Below, piece by piece: positions 17,159 to 26,486 of a DNA stretch of 43,599 nucleotides (position 1 is the first letter of the stretch; every line of letters starts with the position of its first letter). The stretch spans positions 1 to 43,599 of the forward strand of contig SLDT01000238.1 in the NCBI GenBank assembly GCA_007125125.1, given 5' to 3'. The notes under the pieces are model-generated. The model did not search any database and was not told the origin of the DNA. It saw only the letters and a list, made by a program, of their open reading frames with translations. Position numbers and translations under genes: made by a program. The stretch comes from Gemmatimonadota bacterium. GTDB taxonomy: Bacteria > Gemmatimonadota > Gemmatimonadetes > Longimicrobiales > Gaopeijiaceae.

Positions 17159-18166
17159 TTGATTCCCGAGGGTCTTCGTCGCGCCCTCGGCAGCAACCCC
17201 GGGGGTGTCTTCTACCTCCATGGCGACGATGAATTCCGGAAGAAGGAGGCGGCCGACGCCCTCCTGGAGGCGCACCTCGACCCCGGTGTCCGAGAGTTCA
17301 ACCTCGACAGACTGCGGGGGGGAGACCTCGACATGGAGACGCTCGCCTCCATCCTGGGCACTCCTCCGATGATGGCCGAGTGGCGCGTGGTGGTGGTCTC
17401 CGAGGTCGAGCAGCTCGCCGGGACGAAGCGTGTTCGGGATCTCCTGATGGAGGTCGTCCGAACCCCACCCCCCGGCCTCGCCCTCGTGCTCCTCTGCACG
17501 GTCCCGTCGCGGTCTTCGGCGCGGTTCTACAAGGACCTCGAGAAGGGGGCCCGATCCGTGGCCTTTCCCCTTCTCTCGGCCGACGACCTCCCGGGGTGGA
17601 TCATCGCGCAGGCCGAGGTGCGTCATGGGCGGGAGATCACGGACGACGCGGCCCGGATGCTTGCCCTGGGGATCGGTTCGGAGCTCGCGATGCTGACGCG
17701 CGAACTCGAGAAGCTCGACTCCCTCACCCCCGAGGGCGAGCCGATCTCGCGCGCACAGGTCGAAGCGGCCGGGACGCGAATCCCGAGACAGGACCGTTGG
17801 GCCTGGTTCGACCTCGTGGCGGAACGGAGGTTCCCCGAGGCCCTCGAGGGGCTCGACGTGCTCCTGCAGCACGGCGAGTCGGGGGTCGGCCTCACGATCG
17901 GGCTGGGCACCCACCTTCTGCGCCTGGGGGTGGCGCGGTCCGGGGGCGCGGCGGCACTCCAGGACGCGCTTCCTCCCCACCAGCGGTGGCTGGCGAAGCG
18001 GGCCATGAGCCAGGCGAGGCACTGGACACCCGAGGCTCTCGAGGAAGCAGTCGAGGGGCTCCTGATGGTGGACCGACTCCTCAAGTCCAGCCCGATGTCG
18101 GAGCACCACCTTCTCCAGAGCTGGCTCCTCGACCTGGCACTCGGAGGGGACCGTGCGGCGGCCTGA
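17159..18166 (+). CDS. holA: DNA polymerase III delta subunit
   Basis: 335 residues, normal for HolA, the clamp-loader subunit that opens the beta sliding clamp. The N-terminal part has GGVFYLHGDDEFRKKEAADA, where the family has its YLxGxExxL pattern, then a AAA-like fold (WRVVVVSEVEQL, LALVLLCTVPSRSSARFYK) and a helical C-terminal domain (QDRWAWFDLVAERRFPEALEGL, SSPMSEHHLLQSWLLDLA). The second residue block begins right after a TTG start with a good ribosome site. The SPOR gene starts 14 nt before its stop, so the two are coupled. Confidence 0.87.
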   Translation: MIPEGLRRALGSNPGGVFYLHGDDEFRKKEAADALLEAHLDPGVREFNLDRLRGGDLDMETLASILGTPPMMAEWRVVVVSEVEQLAGTKRVRDLLMEVVRTPPPGLALVLLCTVPSRSSARFYKDLEKGARSVAFPLLSADDLPGWIIAQAEVRHGREITDDAARMLALGIGSELAMLTRELEKLDSLTPEGEPISRAQVEAAGTRIPRQDRWAWFDLVAERRFPEALEGLDVLLQHGESGVGLTIGLGTHLLRLGVARSGGAAALQDALPPHQRWLAKRAMSQARHWTPEALEEAVEGLLMVDRLLKSSPMSEHHLLQSWLLDLALGGDRAAA

Positions 18167-19334
18167 GGGCGGCATTGCGCGGTGGGCACGGGGCGTCGCC
18201 GCCCCGCTGGCGCTCGCCCTTGCGCTGGCAGCTCCGGGCGTGGTCGGCCTCGCACCCCTCGCGGCGCAGTCCGAGCTCGAGCAGGTCGAGCGTTTCATGG
18301 CCGGGGATCGGTACGTGGAGGCGAGGGACCTGCTCGCGCGGTGGTGGGACACCAGCGCCGACGAGGCGCCGAGGGCCGACCTGCGGCGGGGACTCTGGCT
18401 GCGAGCGCTCCTGACCATCGACCCCGTCATGGCCGAGACGGACTATCGCCGGCTCGTTCTCGAGTTCCCCGGAGGCGAAGAGGCCGCCTGGGCGCTCATG
18501 CGTCTCGCTCAGGGGGCAGATTTCGCCGGGGACGCGGATGCGGCCGTCCGATACCTCGAGCTCCTGCTACGGGACTATCCGGCTGCGTCGCAGCGGGTCG
18601 AGGCCCGGGCCCTCCTGAGTCGGATCGAGCGGGATGGAGCACTTGACCGGCGGCCGGCGCTACCGGCCGGTGTGGCAGGGCCGGGTGCGGGGGATCGGGG
18701 GGCCGTGCAGGACACGGTTGCCGCAAGGGACACCCTCGCGGGGCCTCCGGACACGGCGAGGACCCTTCCACCCCCGGACTCGGTCCTGCGTCCCCCTCCG
18801 GACTCGGTGCTCCTTCCGCCGCCCGACTCCGTGGTGCTCCCGCCTCCGGAGGGGACCTGGACCGTGCAGCTCGGCGCCTTCTCGGAGGCGGAGCGGGCCC
18901 GTGCTTTCGCGGCCGAGCTCGTCGAGCGCGGGATCGAGGCACGGGTGGTTCTGGTCGAGGGTTCGCCGCTCTTTCGGGTGCGCACGGGGGTGTTCGTGGA
19001 CCAGGCAGGGGCACAGACCCGGAGGGATGTGCTGGGGCGGATGGGTCTGGAGGGCCTGGTGGCAGGCGATCGCGATCGGGAGCGGACGCCCTCACTGACT
19101 GAACGTTCAGTCAGTGAGCCTTTTTCTTTCTTTCGGGGCCTTTTTTGGCTTCTGGGGCGGCGGCCGGGACGCGTTGCCCTGGCGGATCCGGTTGCCCGGG
19201 GGCGCGCTGGCCTGCCGGGGGTTCTGGCTGCGGCGGGGGGCGTCCGTTCCCGTCGGGCTCACCTGGTCCGTCGCCTTCCTCGTCCCCGGGATGGGGGTTG
19301 CGTTTGGGTGGGTCGGGGCGTATGTTCGGGATAG
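18153..19334 (+). CDS. Exported SPOR-domain protein; frame overruns its probable terminator
   Basis: 393 codons from GTG at 18153, behind GGAGGGG (18144-18150). An N-terminal signal peptide (about 10-40, ending APLAAQ) leads to a helical TPR/YbgF-like region (about 41-165), a Pro-rich linker with three PPPDSV repeats, and a SPOR domain (about 232-310: [33 protein letters not shown]). SPOR domains bind denuded septal peptidoglycan, so a role at the division site is likely. The recognisable domain ends near 19090, exactly where a perfect hairpin and T-run start. The frame has no stop there and continues about 80 codons of Arg/Gly-rich, non-conserved-looking sequence. The true protein may end near the hairpin, through a frameshift or sequence error. 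Confidence 0.8.
   Translation: MRRPEGGIARWARGVAAPLALALALAAPGVVGLAPLAAQSELEQVERFMAGDRYVEARDLLARWWDTSADEAPRADLRRGLWLRALLTIDPVMAETDYRRLVLEFPGGEEAAWALMRLAQGADFAGDADAAVRYLELLLRDYPAASQRVEARALLSRIERDGALDRRPALPAGVAGPGAGDRGAVQDTVAARDTLAGPPDTARTLPPPDSVLRPPPDSVLLPPPDSVVLPPPEGTWTVQLGAFSEAERARAFAAELVERGIEARVVLVEGSPLFRVRTGVFVDQAGAQTRRDVLGRMGLEGLVAGDRDRERTPSLTERSVSEPFSFFRGLFWLLGRRPGRVALADPVARGRAGLPGVLAAAGGVRSRRAHLVRRLPRPRDGGCVWVGRGVCSG
18768..18848 (+). repeat. 24-nt tandem repeat coding PPPDSV units
   Basis: Three consecutive 24-nt units (18768-18791, 18792-18815, 18816-18839) encode [16 protein letters not shown] and PPPDSVVL, followed by a partial unit PPPE. They form the stiff linker before the SPOR domain. 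Third-codon positions differ between units, so selection keeps the peptide rather than the DNA. Confidence 0.85.
19091..19136 (+). terminator. Perfect 28-nt palindrome followed by a T-rich tract
   Basis: Positions 19091-19104 pair exactly with 19105-19118 (core TGACTGAACGTTCAGTCA), then CC and TTTTTCTTTCTTTC (19121-19134). A hairpin of at least 12 bp plus U-rich tail fits a rightward intrinsic terminator for the holA/SPOR transcript. The core also looks like a two-fold-symmetric operator of TetR-type regulators, so a second role is possible. Confidence 0.75.
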
Positions 19335-19443
19335 GGGGTGGGGGTATCGGGCGGAGGCGGCTGGCGGGCTCGCCGTCGCTGGCTTCGCTACCTTCGCTGC
19401 CGCCCCTTTTCTGCCCTGGCCTCCTCTCCAGCCCCGTGACTCC
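19137..19443 (+). other. Region upstream of copA with no convincing gene
   Basis: About 300 nt between the hairpin and the copA start. It is covered by the tail of the SPOR frame and by an in-frame upstream extension of copA (open from GTG at 19114), but neither translation looks like a conserved protein. I find no clear CueR- or CsoR-type operator. The copA promoter should lie here. Confidence 0.5.
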
Positions 19444-21825
19444 ATGACTGAGCGTGCCGACCTTACTCTTGTTGTCGAGGGCATGCATTGTGCGGCCTGT
19501 GTTTCGGCGGTGGAGCGGGCGATCGGGCGGGCTGAGGGGGTCGAAAGTGCATCGGTCAACCTGGTGACCCGCGAGGCCCGCGTGCGGATCGATCCGGAGC
19601 GTGCGCGGCCGGACGACGTGGAGCGCGCGATCCGGGATGCGGGGTACGAGGTGGGTGCTTCGCCGACGTCCGACGACGCCCGCGAGGACGGGGCCCCTTC
19701 CGGGTCGGTGAGCCAAGGTCCGGACTCCGACACGGCGGCGGCCGGTGATGCCCCGACGGCGGCCGATGCCGATGCGCGGCTTCTCTTTCGCAAGTTCATC
19801 GTCGGCGCGATCCTCTCGGTCCCGATCCTCCTCCTCGGGCACCACGAGTGGGTGCCGGGGCTGCGCCACCTGGGCCATGACGAGGTGCGCCTCTTCTGGG
19901 CGCTGAGCGGGGTCCTGACCCTCCCGATCATGGTCTGGGTCGGCGGCCAGTTCTTCACCGGAGCCGTGAAGGCGCTCCGGCACGGCCGCTCGAACATGGA
20001 CACCCTCGTCGCCCTCGGGACCGGCTCGGCCTTTGTCTATTCCGTCGTGGCGGTCGCCGCCCCCGGGCTCTTCCCCGAAGGAGCCGCACACCCCTTCTTC
20101 GAGGCCGCCGCGGTCATCATCACCCTCGTCGTCCTCGGACAGGCGCTCGAGGCCCGGGCCCGCGGCACCACGACGCGCGCCCTCCGCGCGCTCATGGACC
20201 TCCGCCCCCGCACCGCACGCCGCCTCGAGGAGGGCGAGGAGGTCGAGGTCCCCGTTGCCGCGGTCGAACCCGGCGACCTCCTCGTCGTCCGGCCCGGGGA
20301 GCGGATCCCCGTCGACGGCACCCTCGAGAGCGGACACAGCGCGGTCGACGAGGCCATCGTCACCGGCGAGAGCATCCCCGTCGAGAAGGCCCCGGGCGAC
20401 GAGGTCATCGGGGGCACGATCAACCGCTCCGGCAGCTTCCGCATGCGCGCCACCCGCGTGGGGGCCGAGACCGTCCTCTCGCAGATCGTCGCCCTCGTCC
20501 GCGAGGCCCAGGCCTCGAAGCCCCCGATCCAGCGCCTCGTCGACCGCGTCTCCGGGATCTTCGTCCCCATCGTGGTCCTCCTCGCGATCCTCACCTTCGG
20601 CAGCTGGCTCGCCCTCGGACCCGACCCCGCACTCAACTACGCGATCGTCACCGCCGTAGCGATCCTCGTCATCGCCTGCCCCTGCGCCCTGGGCCTCGCC
20701 ACCCCCATCTCGGTCATGATCGCCGTCGGGAAGGCCGCCGAACACGGCATCCTCATCCGCAACGGGGAGGCGCTCCAGAAGGCCCGCAGCCTCACCACCG
20801 TCGTTCTCGACAAGACCGGCACCATCACCCGTGGCGAGCCCGAGCTCCTCGAGACCGTCACCCTCGATCGGGAAGAAGGCACCCCCGCCTCGCCCCCGCC
20901 CCCGGACGAGTCCGAGCTCCTCCGGATCGCGGCCGCCGCCGAGGCCGGCTCCGAGCACCCCCTCGGGCAGGCGATCGTGCGCGCGGCCCGCGCCCGCCTC
21001 GACGCCCTTCCCGATGCGACCGACTTCGAGGCGATCGGGGGGCGCGGGGTGCGCGCCAGGGTCGAGGGGCGCGAGGTCCTCGTCGGGACCCTCGCCCTCC
21101 TCGAGGCCGAAGGGATCGACCCGGGCCCCCTCGCGGCGGAGTGGGAGCGCCTCGCCGAGGCGGGGCTGACCCCGGCCCTCGTCACCTTCGACGGGAGGCC
21201 GGCCGGGGCCTTCGGGCTCGCCGACCGCGAGAAGGAGGAGTCCGCCGCGGCAGTCGAGCGGCTCCGGCGCCTCGGGCTCCGTGTCGTCATGCTGACCGGC
21301 GACAACGAGCGCACGGCCCGGGCGGTCGCGCGGCGCGTCGGGATCGACGAGGTCGAGGCGGGGGTCCTCCCCGAGGGGAAGGCCGACGCGGTGGCGCACT
21401 ACCAGGCGGGAGGCCGCCGCGTCGCGATGGTCGGAGACGGGGTCAACGACGCACCCGCCCTCGCCCGCGCCGATGTCGGGATCGCGATCGGCGGGGGGAC
21501 CGACGTCGCGATGGAGAGCTCCGACATCACCCTCATGGGGGCCTCCCTGCACGGGGTCGCAGACGCGATCGAGCTCTCGAGGGCGAGCGTGCGCAACATG
21601 AAGCAGAACCTCTTCGGCGCCTTCGTCTACAACACGGCCGCGATCCCGGTCGCGGCCGGGGTCCTCTACCCCTTCTTCGGAATCCTCCTGAACCCGATGA
21701 TCGCGGGCGCCGCGATGGCCTTCAGCTCGGTCACGGTCGTGACGAACGCGAACCGGCTTCGCGGGTGGCGGGCCCCCGGCCGCCCTTCTTCCCGTGGGCT
21801 GGCAGGGGAGGAGCAGGCGGGCTGA
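19444..21825 (+). CDS. copA: Cu(+)-exporting P-type ATPase
   Basis: 793 residues from ATG at 19444, directly before the metal-binding domain. One heavy-metal-associated domain has GMHCAAC (13-19; Cys16, Cys19). The P1B-1 transport signature is complete: CPC at 412-414, YN in FVYNTAAIP, and MxxSS in MAFSSV. Catalytic parts: TGES in the actuator domain, phosphorylated Asp456 in DKTGT, SEHPLG, and [10 protein letters not shown]. It exports monovalent copper from the cytoplasm using ATP. Immediately after the metal-binding domain is an acidic, low-complexity linker. No copper regulator or chaperone gene adjoins it, but the window also encodes a blue-copper protein (1794-2372). Confidence 0.95.
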   Translation: MTERADLTLVVEGMHCAACVSAVERAIGRAEGVESASVNLVTREARVRIDPERARPDDVERAIRDAGYEVGASPTSDDAREDGAPSGSVSQGPDSDTAAAGDAPTAADADARLLFRKFIVGAILSVPILLLGHHEWVPGLRHLGHDEVRLFWALSGVLTLPIMVWVGGQFFTGAVKALRHGRSNMDTLVALGTGSAFVYSVVAVAAPGLFPEGAAHPFFEAAAVIITLVVLGQALEARARGTTTRALRALMDLRPRTARRLEEGEEVEVPVAAVEPGDLLVVRPGERIPVDGTLESGHSAVDEAIVTGESIPVEKAPGDEVIGGTINRSGSFRMRATRVGAETVLSQIVALVREAQASKPPIQRLVDRVSGIFVPIVVLLAILTFGSWLALGPDPALNYAIVTAVAILVIACPCALGLATPISVMIAVGKAAEHGILIRNGEALQKARSLTTVVLDKTGTITRGEPELLETVTLDREEGTPASPPPPDESELLRIAAAAEAGSEHPLGQAIVRAARARLDALPDATDFEAIGGRGVRARVEGREVLVGTLALLEAEGIDPGPLAAEWERLAEAGLTPALVTFDGRPAGAFGLADREKEESAAAVERLRRLGLRVVMLTGDNERTARAVARRVGIDEVEAGVLPEGKADAVAHYQAGGRRVAMVGDGVNDAPALARADVGIAIGGGTDVAMESSDITLMGASLHGVADAIELSRASVRNMKQNLFGAFVYNTAAIPVAAGVLYPFFGILLNPMIAGAAMAFSSVTVVTNANRLRGWRAPGRPSSRGLAGEEQAG

Positions 21826-21864
21826 GGTGGCCGCGACGCCCGTGACTGCCGGGGCACGGCGGCG

Positions 21865-23292
21865 TCAGAGAAGGGGCGCGAGGAGGTAGGCGCCGCGCGA
21901 GGCGAGGCGTGCGGGGAGGCGGCGGCCGGTGAGGTCCTCGAGGGCGAGGGGCCGGGAGTGCGCCATGTCTTCCTCGAAGAGGGCATGGACCCGGCCGATC
22001 GCCTCGGGGTCGAGGAGGAGTGCGGTGATCTCGAAGTTGAGGCGCAGGGAGCGGTTGTCGAGGTTCACCGTGCCGACTCCCGCCGCGCGGTCGTCCACGA
22101 GAAAGGCTTTCGTGTGCAGGAAGCCGGGCTCGTAGCGGAGGACCTTCACCCCCGCCCGGATGAGGGGCTCGAGCGCGGCGAACTTCGCGAGGTGCACGAG
22201 GGGGACGTCGGCGGTCTTCGGGGTGAGGACCCGGACGTCGACTCCGCGATAGGCGGCGAGCTTGAGGGCGGTGATGATTCCCTCGTCGGGGACGAAGTAG
22301 GGGGTCGAGATCCAGAGGCGGGAGCGCGCGGCGTGGATCGCGTGGTGGAACATCAGGGTCGCGGTCTCGACCTCGTCGGCGGGGCCGGAGGGGAGCATGA
22401 GGATCGCCTCGTCGCCCTCCTCGGCGGGCTGCGGGGTCCAGTCGAGCTCGAGGACCCGGCCCGTCGTCCAGTGCCAGTCCTCGACGAAGGAGAGCTGCAT
22501 TCCGAGGGCGGCGGGGCCGACGACGTGGAGGTGGGTGTCGCGCCAGGGGCCGACCTCGGGGTCGCGGCCGAGGTAGGCGCGCGAGACGTTGTAGCCGCCG
22601 AGCCAGCCTTCCTTCCCGTCGACGACGACGATCTTGCGGTGGTTGCGGAAGTTGATCTGGATCCGGGGGCGGAAGCGCTGCCGGAAGCGGGCGCGCGACG
22701 AGAGAAAGGCGTGGGCCTCGACGCCTTCGGTCCGGAGCGAGCGGACCCAGCGGCTGCCGAGGCTCCGGCTCCCGATCCGGTCGAAGAGGAGGTGGGCGCG
22801 GACCCCGCGGCGGGCGGCGGCGCAGAGTTCCTCGTGGAGGCGCGCGCCCACCTCGTCGTCGGCGATCGTGTAGAACTGCACGAGGAGGGTGCGCTCGGCG
22901 CGCCGGATCCCCTCGAAGATGCTCTCGAAGGTCTCGGCCCCCTCCGTGAGGAGGCGGGAGCGGTTCGCCCGAACGACCGGCATCCGGGCGAGGCGCTCGA
23001 TCGCGGTGATCCCCCCGCGGGTCTGGGGAGGGCGGTGGCGCCAGGGGCCCGCGATCCCGTCGATCCCCGCGAGGGAGGCACGGAGCTTCGTGTCGCCCCC
23101 GCGGCGCGCCGTCACGTAGCCCTCGAAGCGGACCCCGCCCATGATCCACCAGGCGGGGAGCGCGAGCCAGGGGAACGCGACGAGGGCCAGGATCCAGGCG
23201 AGGGTGCCCTGCGGGGTCCGGGCGGTCATGAGCGCCTGGAGTGCCACAAGGAGTCCGAGGCCATGGACGGCGAGGACGAGGGCAAGGAGCAT
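21865..23292 (-). CDS. cls: Cardiolipin synthase, phospholipase D family
   Basis: 475 residues from ATG at 23292; an ATG at 23355 would add 21 non-hydrophobic residues and is less likely. Two N-terminal membrane spans (about 1-20 and 30-52, LAWILALVAFPWLALPAWWI) precede two PLD motifs: HRKIVVVDGKEGWLGGYN (near 215) and HTKAFLVDDRAAGVGTVN (near 392). The His/Lys/Asp residues of both are intact. It should join two phosphatidylglycerols, or a related pair, to make cardiolipin in the inner membrane. It ends convergently with copA, 39 nt away, and diverges from the M19 gene. Confidence 0.92.
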   Translation of the reverse strand: MLLALVLAVHGLGLLVALQALMTARTPQGTLAWILALVAFPWLALPAWWIMGGVRFEGYVTARRGGDTKLRASLAGIDGIAGPWRHRPPQTRGGITAIERLARMPVVRANRSRLLTEGAETFESIFEGIRRAERTLLVQFYTIADDEVGARLHEELCAAARRGVRAHLLFDRIGSRSLGSRWVRSLRTEGVEAHAFLSSRARFRQRFRPRIQINFRNHRKIVVVDGKEGWLGGYNVSRAYLGRDPEVGPWRDTHLHVVGPAALGMQLSFVEDWHWTTGRVLELDWTPQPAEEGDEAILMLPSGPADEVETATLMFHHAIHAARSRLWISTPYFVPDEGIITALKLAAYRGVDVRVLTPKTADVPLVHLAKFAALEPLIRAGVKVLRYEPGFLHTKAFLVDDRAAGVGTVNLDNRSLRLNFEITALLLDPEAIGRVHALFEEDMAHSRPLALEDLTGRRLPARLASRGAYLLAPLL

Positions 23293-23336
23293 GAGGCAAG
23301 CTCGGGGGTGCGCGGTCCGGCCGCAACCGGGGGGAT

Positions 23337-23365
23337 TTGCCCGGAGCGGCTGCACGCCGTATTCT
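23337..23365 (+). promoter_or_regulatory. Candidate sigma-70 promoter for the M19 dipeptidase gene
   Basis: TTGCCC (23337-23342), a 17-nt spacer, and TATTCT (23360-23365). Each box matches four of six consensus bases at ideal spacing, in otherwise GC-rich DNA. It would give a short leader ending in the GGAGGA site at 23391-23396. Confidence 0.4.
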
Positions 23366-23400
23366 GGAGCACTTCACCCCACTCCCTGACGGAGGAATCC

Positions 23401-24699
23401 ATGCAGCACAAGTCCGCTCCACTCTTCCTGGCCCTCGGGGCCCTCTTCCTCGCCGGATGCGGGGAGGGCGCGGATCTGCCCCCCGCCGAGCGCGGGGCCG
23501 AGATCGCCGAGCTCGGCGAGGAGGAGCTGGTCGCGCTGGCCCGCGAGATCCACGACCGCGTGATCACGATCGACACGCATGTCGACATCCCCTTCAACTT
23601 CGGGACGGAGGCGGTCGACCCCGGGGAGCGGGGTCGCTTCCAGAACGACATCCCGAAGATGGAGGAGGGCGGGCTCGATGCGGCCTTCTTCATCGTCTAC
23701 CACGGGCAGGGCGAGCGCACCCCGGAGGGATACGCGAACGCCTACGAGCGGGCGATGCAGAAGTTCGACGGAGTCCGGCGCATGACGTACGAGCTCTACC
23801 CGGACCGGATCGAGCTCGCCTACACCGCCGACGACGTGGAGCGGATCCACGCCGAGGGCAAGCTCGTGGCCCTGATCGGGGTCGAGAACGCCTACCCGAT
23901 CGGGGAGGACCTCTCGATCGTCGCGGACTGGTACGAGCTCGGCGCGCGCTACATGTCTCCGACGCACAACGGGCACAACCAGTTCGGTGACGCCGCCGTC
24001 GAGGTGGCGCGGCTCGGGGATGACGGCCCGGAGTGGGGTGGTCTGTCACCCCTCGGGGAGGAGCTCGTCGACGAGCTGAACCGGGTCGGGATCATGGTCG
24101 ACGTCTCGCACGCCGCGAAGAGCACGATGCTCGATGTGGTCGCGCGCTCGCGTGCCCCGATCATCACCTCGCACTCCTCGATCCGCGCCGTCGCGGATCA
24201 CCCTCGGAACCTCGACGACGAGCAGCTCTTCGCGATCCGGGACAATGGCGGGGTCGCTCAGACAACCGCCCTCGGGAGCTTCGTGAAGGTGCAGCCCCCG
24301 GAGCGGGCCCAGGAGATCGCGGCGCTCAGGGAGCGCTTCGAGATCACCTCGAACGCCGACATCCAGGCCCTTTCGGCCGAGGACCGGGCCGCCTTCGACC
24401 GCGGGATGGCAGAGATCCAGGAGCGCTACCCCCCGGCGAGCGTGGCCGACTACATCGACCACATCGACTACGTGGTCGACCTGATCGGGGTCGACTACGT
24501 GGGCATTTCGTCCGACTTCGACGGTGGGGGCGGGGTCGTGGGCTGGAACGACTCCTCCGAGACCTTCAACGTGACCCTCGAGATGGTTCGCCGCGGCTAC
24601 ACCGAAGAGGAGATCCGCAAGATCTGGGGAGGCAACCTCCTGCGGGTCATGCGTGACGTGGAGCGGGTCGCGCGCGAGATCCAGGCCGAGGGCCGGTAA
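23401..24699 (+). CDS. Membrane dipeptidase lipoprotein, M19 family
   Basis: 432 residues. Signal peptide with lipobox FLAG-Cys20. Binuclear zinc ligands of M19 renal-dipeptidase-like enzymes can be read: His60 and Asp62 (IDTHVDIP), Glu162 (IGVENAY), His237 (DVSHAA), His258 (TSHSS), and a late Asp in SSDFDGG. The family cleaves dipeptides, including those with a C-terminal D-residue. The site is probably periplasmic or surface-exposed. The next gene, on the opposite strand, is an exported M55 D-aminopeptidase, which suggests shared use of D-amino-acid peptides such as peptidoglycan fragments. Start supported by GGAGGA 4 nt upstream. Confidence 0.93.
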   Translation: MQHKSAPLFLALGALFLAGCGEGADLPPAERGAEIAELGEEELVALAREIHDRVITIDTHVDIPFNFGTEAVDPGERGRFQNDIPKMEEGGLDAAFFIVYHGQGERTPEGYANAYERAMQKFDGVRRMTYELYPDRIELAYTADDVERIHAEGKLVALIGVENAYPIGEDLSIVADWYELGARYMSPTHNGHNQFGDAAVEVARLGDDGPEWGGLSPLGEELVDELNRVGIMVDVSHAAKSTMLDVVARSRAPIITSHSSIRAVADHPRNLDDEQLFAIRDNGGVAQTTALGSFVKVQPPERAQEIAALRERFEITSNADIQALSAEDRAAFDRGMAEIQERYPPASVADYIDHIDYVVDLIGVDYVGISSDFDGGGGVVGWNDSSETFNVTLEMVRRGYTEEEIRKIWGGNLLRVMRDVERVAREIQAEGR

Positions 24700-24744
24700 G
24701 GAGAAGGCGGACGCGCAGGGGGCGCACGGATCAGGGAACTCGGG

Positions 24745-25683
24745 TCAGGGCGTCAGATCGGCCCGGTAGTTCCCCACGAACTGCATGAAGCGCGACATCT
24801 CGACCATGTCATCCGCGCGATACCGGATCGTCCGCGCCCCCGCCCGCTCCACGATCGGGAGGTAGGCCAGCACCTCGGCCGGGCGGTAGTTCTTGAAGGT
24901 CAGCTCGAGCTCCGGGGGCCCGTCGAGCCGCCATGGCTCGAACTCGTCGAGGCGTTCGATGGCCCGCCGTGCGCCCTCCCGGATCGCCGCCTGGGCGGCC
25001 CCCGGCGTGAGGGTTCGTGCCGAGTGGAAGCCGAGCGCCTCCTTCACCACGACACCCTCGACCGCCCCGAGGAGCTCTTCCATCTCGGCCACCGTCGCAT
25101 CGTCACCCGTCACGAGGGCGACCGGGACCCCGAAGTGCCCCGCGATCGCCGCATTCCACTGCCCCTCCGAGACCGGTCGCCCATTCAGGACCACCGAGGC
25201 GTAGTTGGCGCTCGAGAAGGTGTGAGCGCGCACACCCTCCTCGTTCGTTGCCGCCGAGTGGTACCCGATGAAGAAGGCCGCATCGAACCCCTCCTCGACC
25301 CCCTGCATCATGTGGAGGGGCCGGGGCCAGGAGCGGATGATGCGGACATCGTCGGGGAACCTCTCGATCAGGAGGTTCTGCCCGTTCCCATGCGCGTCCG
25401 CCACGACGAAGTGCGTGGCACCCGCCTCCCGCGCCCCCTCGATCGCCGCGAGCGTCTCGAGGGTCATGAACTCCCGGAAGCGCTGGTACTCGAAGCCGTC
25501 GGGCCCGAGCTGTTCCGGGGTCACCGCGCCCGCGACCCCCTCGAGGTCGACGGAGATGTACACCCGGACCTCCCGTTCGGGGGCCTCCGGGGCAGGGGCC
25601 TCACCGCCCGGCGCGGGGAAGGACGAGGCCAGGGGGACCGTGGTCATTGCGGTTGCAAGAAGGAGTGGCACAAGAGTGCGCAT
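24745..25683 (-). CDS. Exported D-aminopeptidase, M55 (DppA) family
   Basis: 312 residues. N-terminal signal peptide (about 1-22) and a Pro/Ala-rich stretch, then the DppA fold. Zinc ligands: Asp46 and Glu48 (SVDLEGVAG), His98 (ADAHGNGQN), His142 (GYHSAA); the next conserved His is 154 (RAHTFSS). DppA of Bacillus is a D-Ala-specific aminopeptidase forming a decamer; here the added signal peptide would place it outside the cytoplasm. It is convergent with the M19 gene, with only 45 nt between stops. GGAG precedes the ATG. Confidence 0.88.
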   Translation of the reverse strand: MRTLVPLLLATAMTTVPLASSFPAPGGEAPAPEAPEREVRVYISVDLEGVAGAVTPEQLGPDGFEYQRFREFMTLETLAAIEGAREAGATHFVVADAHGNGQNLLIERFPDDVRIIRSWPRPLHMMQGVEEGFDAAFFIGYHSAATNEEGVRAHTFSSANYASVVLNGRPVSEGQWNAAIAGHFGVPVALVTGDDATVAEMEELLGAVEGVVVKEALGFHSARTLTPGAAQAAIREGARRAIERLDEFEPWRLDGPPELELTFKNYRPAEVLAYLPIVERAGARTIRYRADDMVEMSRFMQFVGNYRADLTP

Positions 25684-25777
25684 CGGGGCTCCGGGTTCGA
25701 GGTGGGTGCGGCGGCCGGATCGATGGCCGGATCGACGCAGAGGGCGCCCCCGGCGCCGGAGGGCACGGGAAGGCTCC

Positions 25778-26428
25778 TCAGAACCGGATCCCGAACCCCG
25801 AACGGAAGGCGAGGCTCGAGGACGAGTCCGAGCGCAGCCGCACTTCGCCCCGCGCGTAGAGGCGGTCGAAGAGGATGGTGAGTCCCCCGACGAGGTAGAT
25901 GTCCGTGCCCGAGGTGACGCGCTCCAGTTCTTCCCCGACGCCGGGGCCCTCGGTGTTCAGGCGCGTCCACTGGATGCCGGCCTCGAGGGTCGGGATCGTG
26001 GGCTGGCCATGGATCGCGAGGGGGCGTCCGAGGGAGAGGCCGAGGGGAAAGCTCCACTCGTCGATCTCGGTCGTCTCGCCCCCGGAGGTGTCGCTCCAGG
26101 TCGACCACACGGCCCCGGCCCGAGGACAGAGGGCGAAGGTGCCCCGGTCGATCTCGCGCGCGACCCACGCATCCGAGACGATCCAGTTCGACCCGACATT
26201 GTTCTGGTCGATCGTGCCGAAGCCGGCCCCGAATCCCCAGGGGCCGATCGGATCGGCGGCGCTCTGAAGCCCCCAGCCGGTCTCGCCATCCTGGAAGGTG
26301 ACCTGCCCGTTCAGCGCGAACCCTCCGGACGGCGCGCCACTCCCGACGCAGCTCTGGGCGAAGGCCGTGGAGGGGACGAGGAGCGCGGCGGCGACGGCAA
26401 GGGCCTGGATCGGACGGGGCTGGACCAT
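25778..26428 (-). CDS. Outer-membrane beta-barrel protein, function unknown
   Basis: 216 residues. Clear signal peptide ending AFA-QS at about 24-25. The mature chain alternates polar and hydrophobic residues in short strands (for example WGFGAGFGTIDQN, FPLGLSLGRPLAI, DIYLVGGLTILFD, LYARGEVRLRSD) and ends in FGIRF, the C-terminal aromatic signature of barrels inserted by BamA. Size suits an eight-stranded barrel. Two Cys, one near the mature N-terminus, might pair. No family is recognised. It lies between the M55 and S51 genes on the same strand, with gaps of 94 and 58 nt. Confidence 0.75.
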   Translation of the reverse strand: MVQPRPIQALAVAAALLVPSTAFAQSCVGSGAPSGGFALNGQVTFQDGETGWGLQSAADPIGPWGFGAGFGTIDQNNVGSNWIVSDAWVAREIDRGTFALCPRAGAVWSTWSDTSGGETTEIDEWSFPLGLSLGRPLAIHGQPTIPTLEAGIQWTRLNTEGPGVGEELERVTSGTDIYLVGGLTILFDRLYARGEVRLRSDSSSSLAFRSGFGIRF

Positions 26429-26486
26429 GGGGAGGGGCCGGGGGTTCGGGACAAGGGTGGGAGCGAGAGCCCGGAATGCCTTCCTC

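Noticed and set aside
19114-19443. 110-residue in-frame extension of CopA, or a small hydrophobic gene before it
   Set aside because: Starts inside the hairpin, has no ribosome site and resembles no metal-binding or membrane domain; the metal domain begins right after ATG 19444.
21958-23400. Long rightward frame before the M19 gene
   Set aside because: It is the antisense shadow of the cardiolipin synthase gene, caused by high GC; the translation is Glu/Asp/Arg-rich without motifs.
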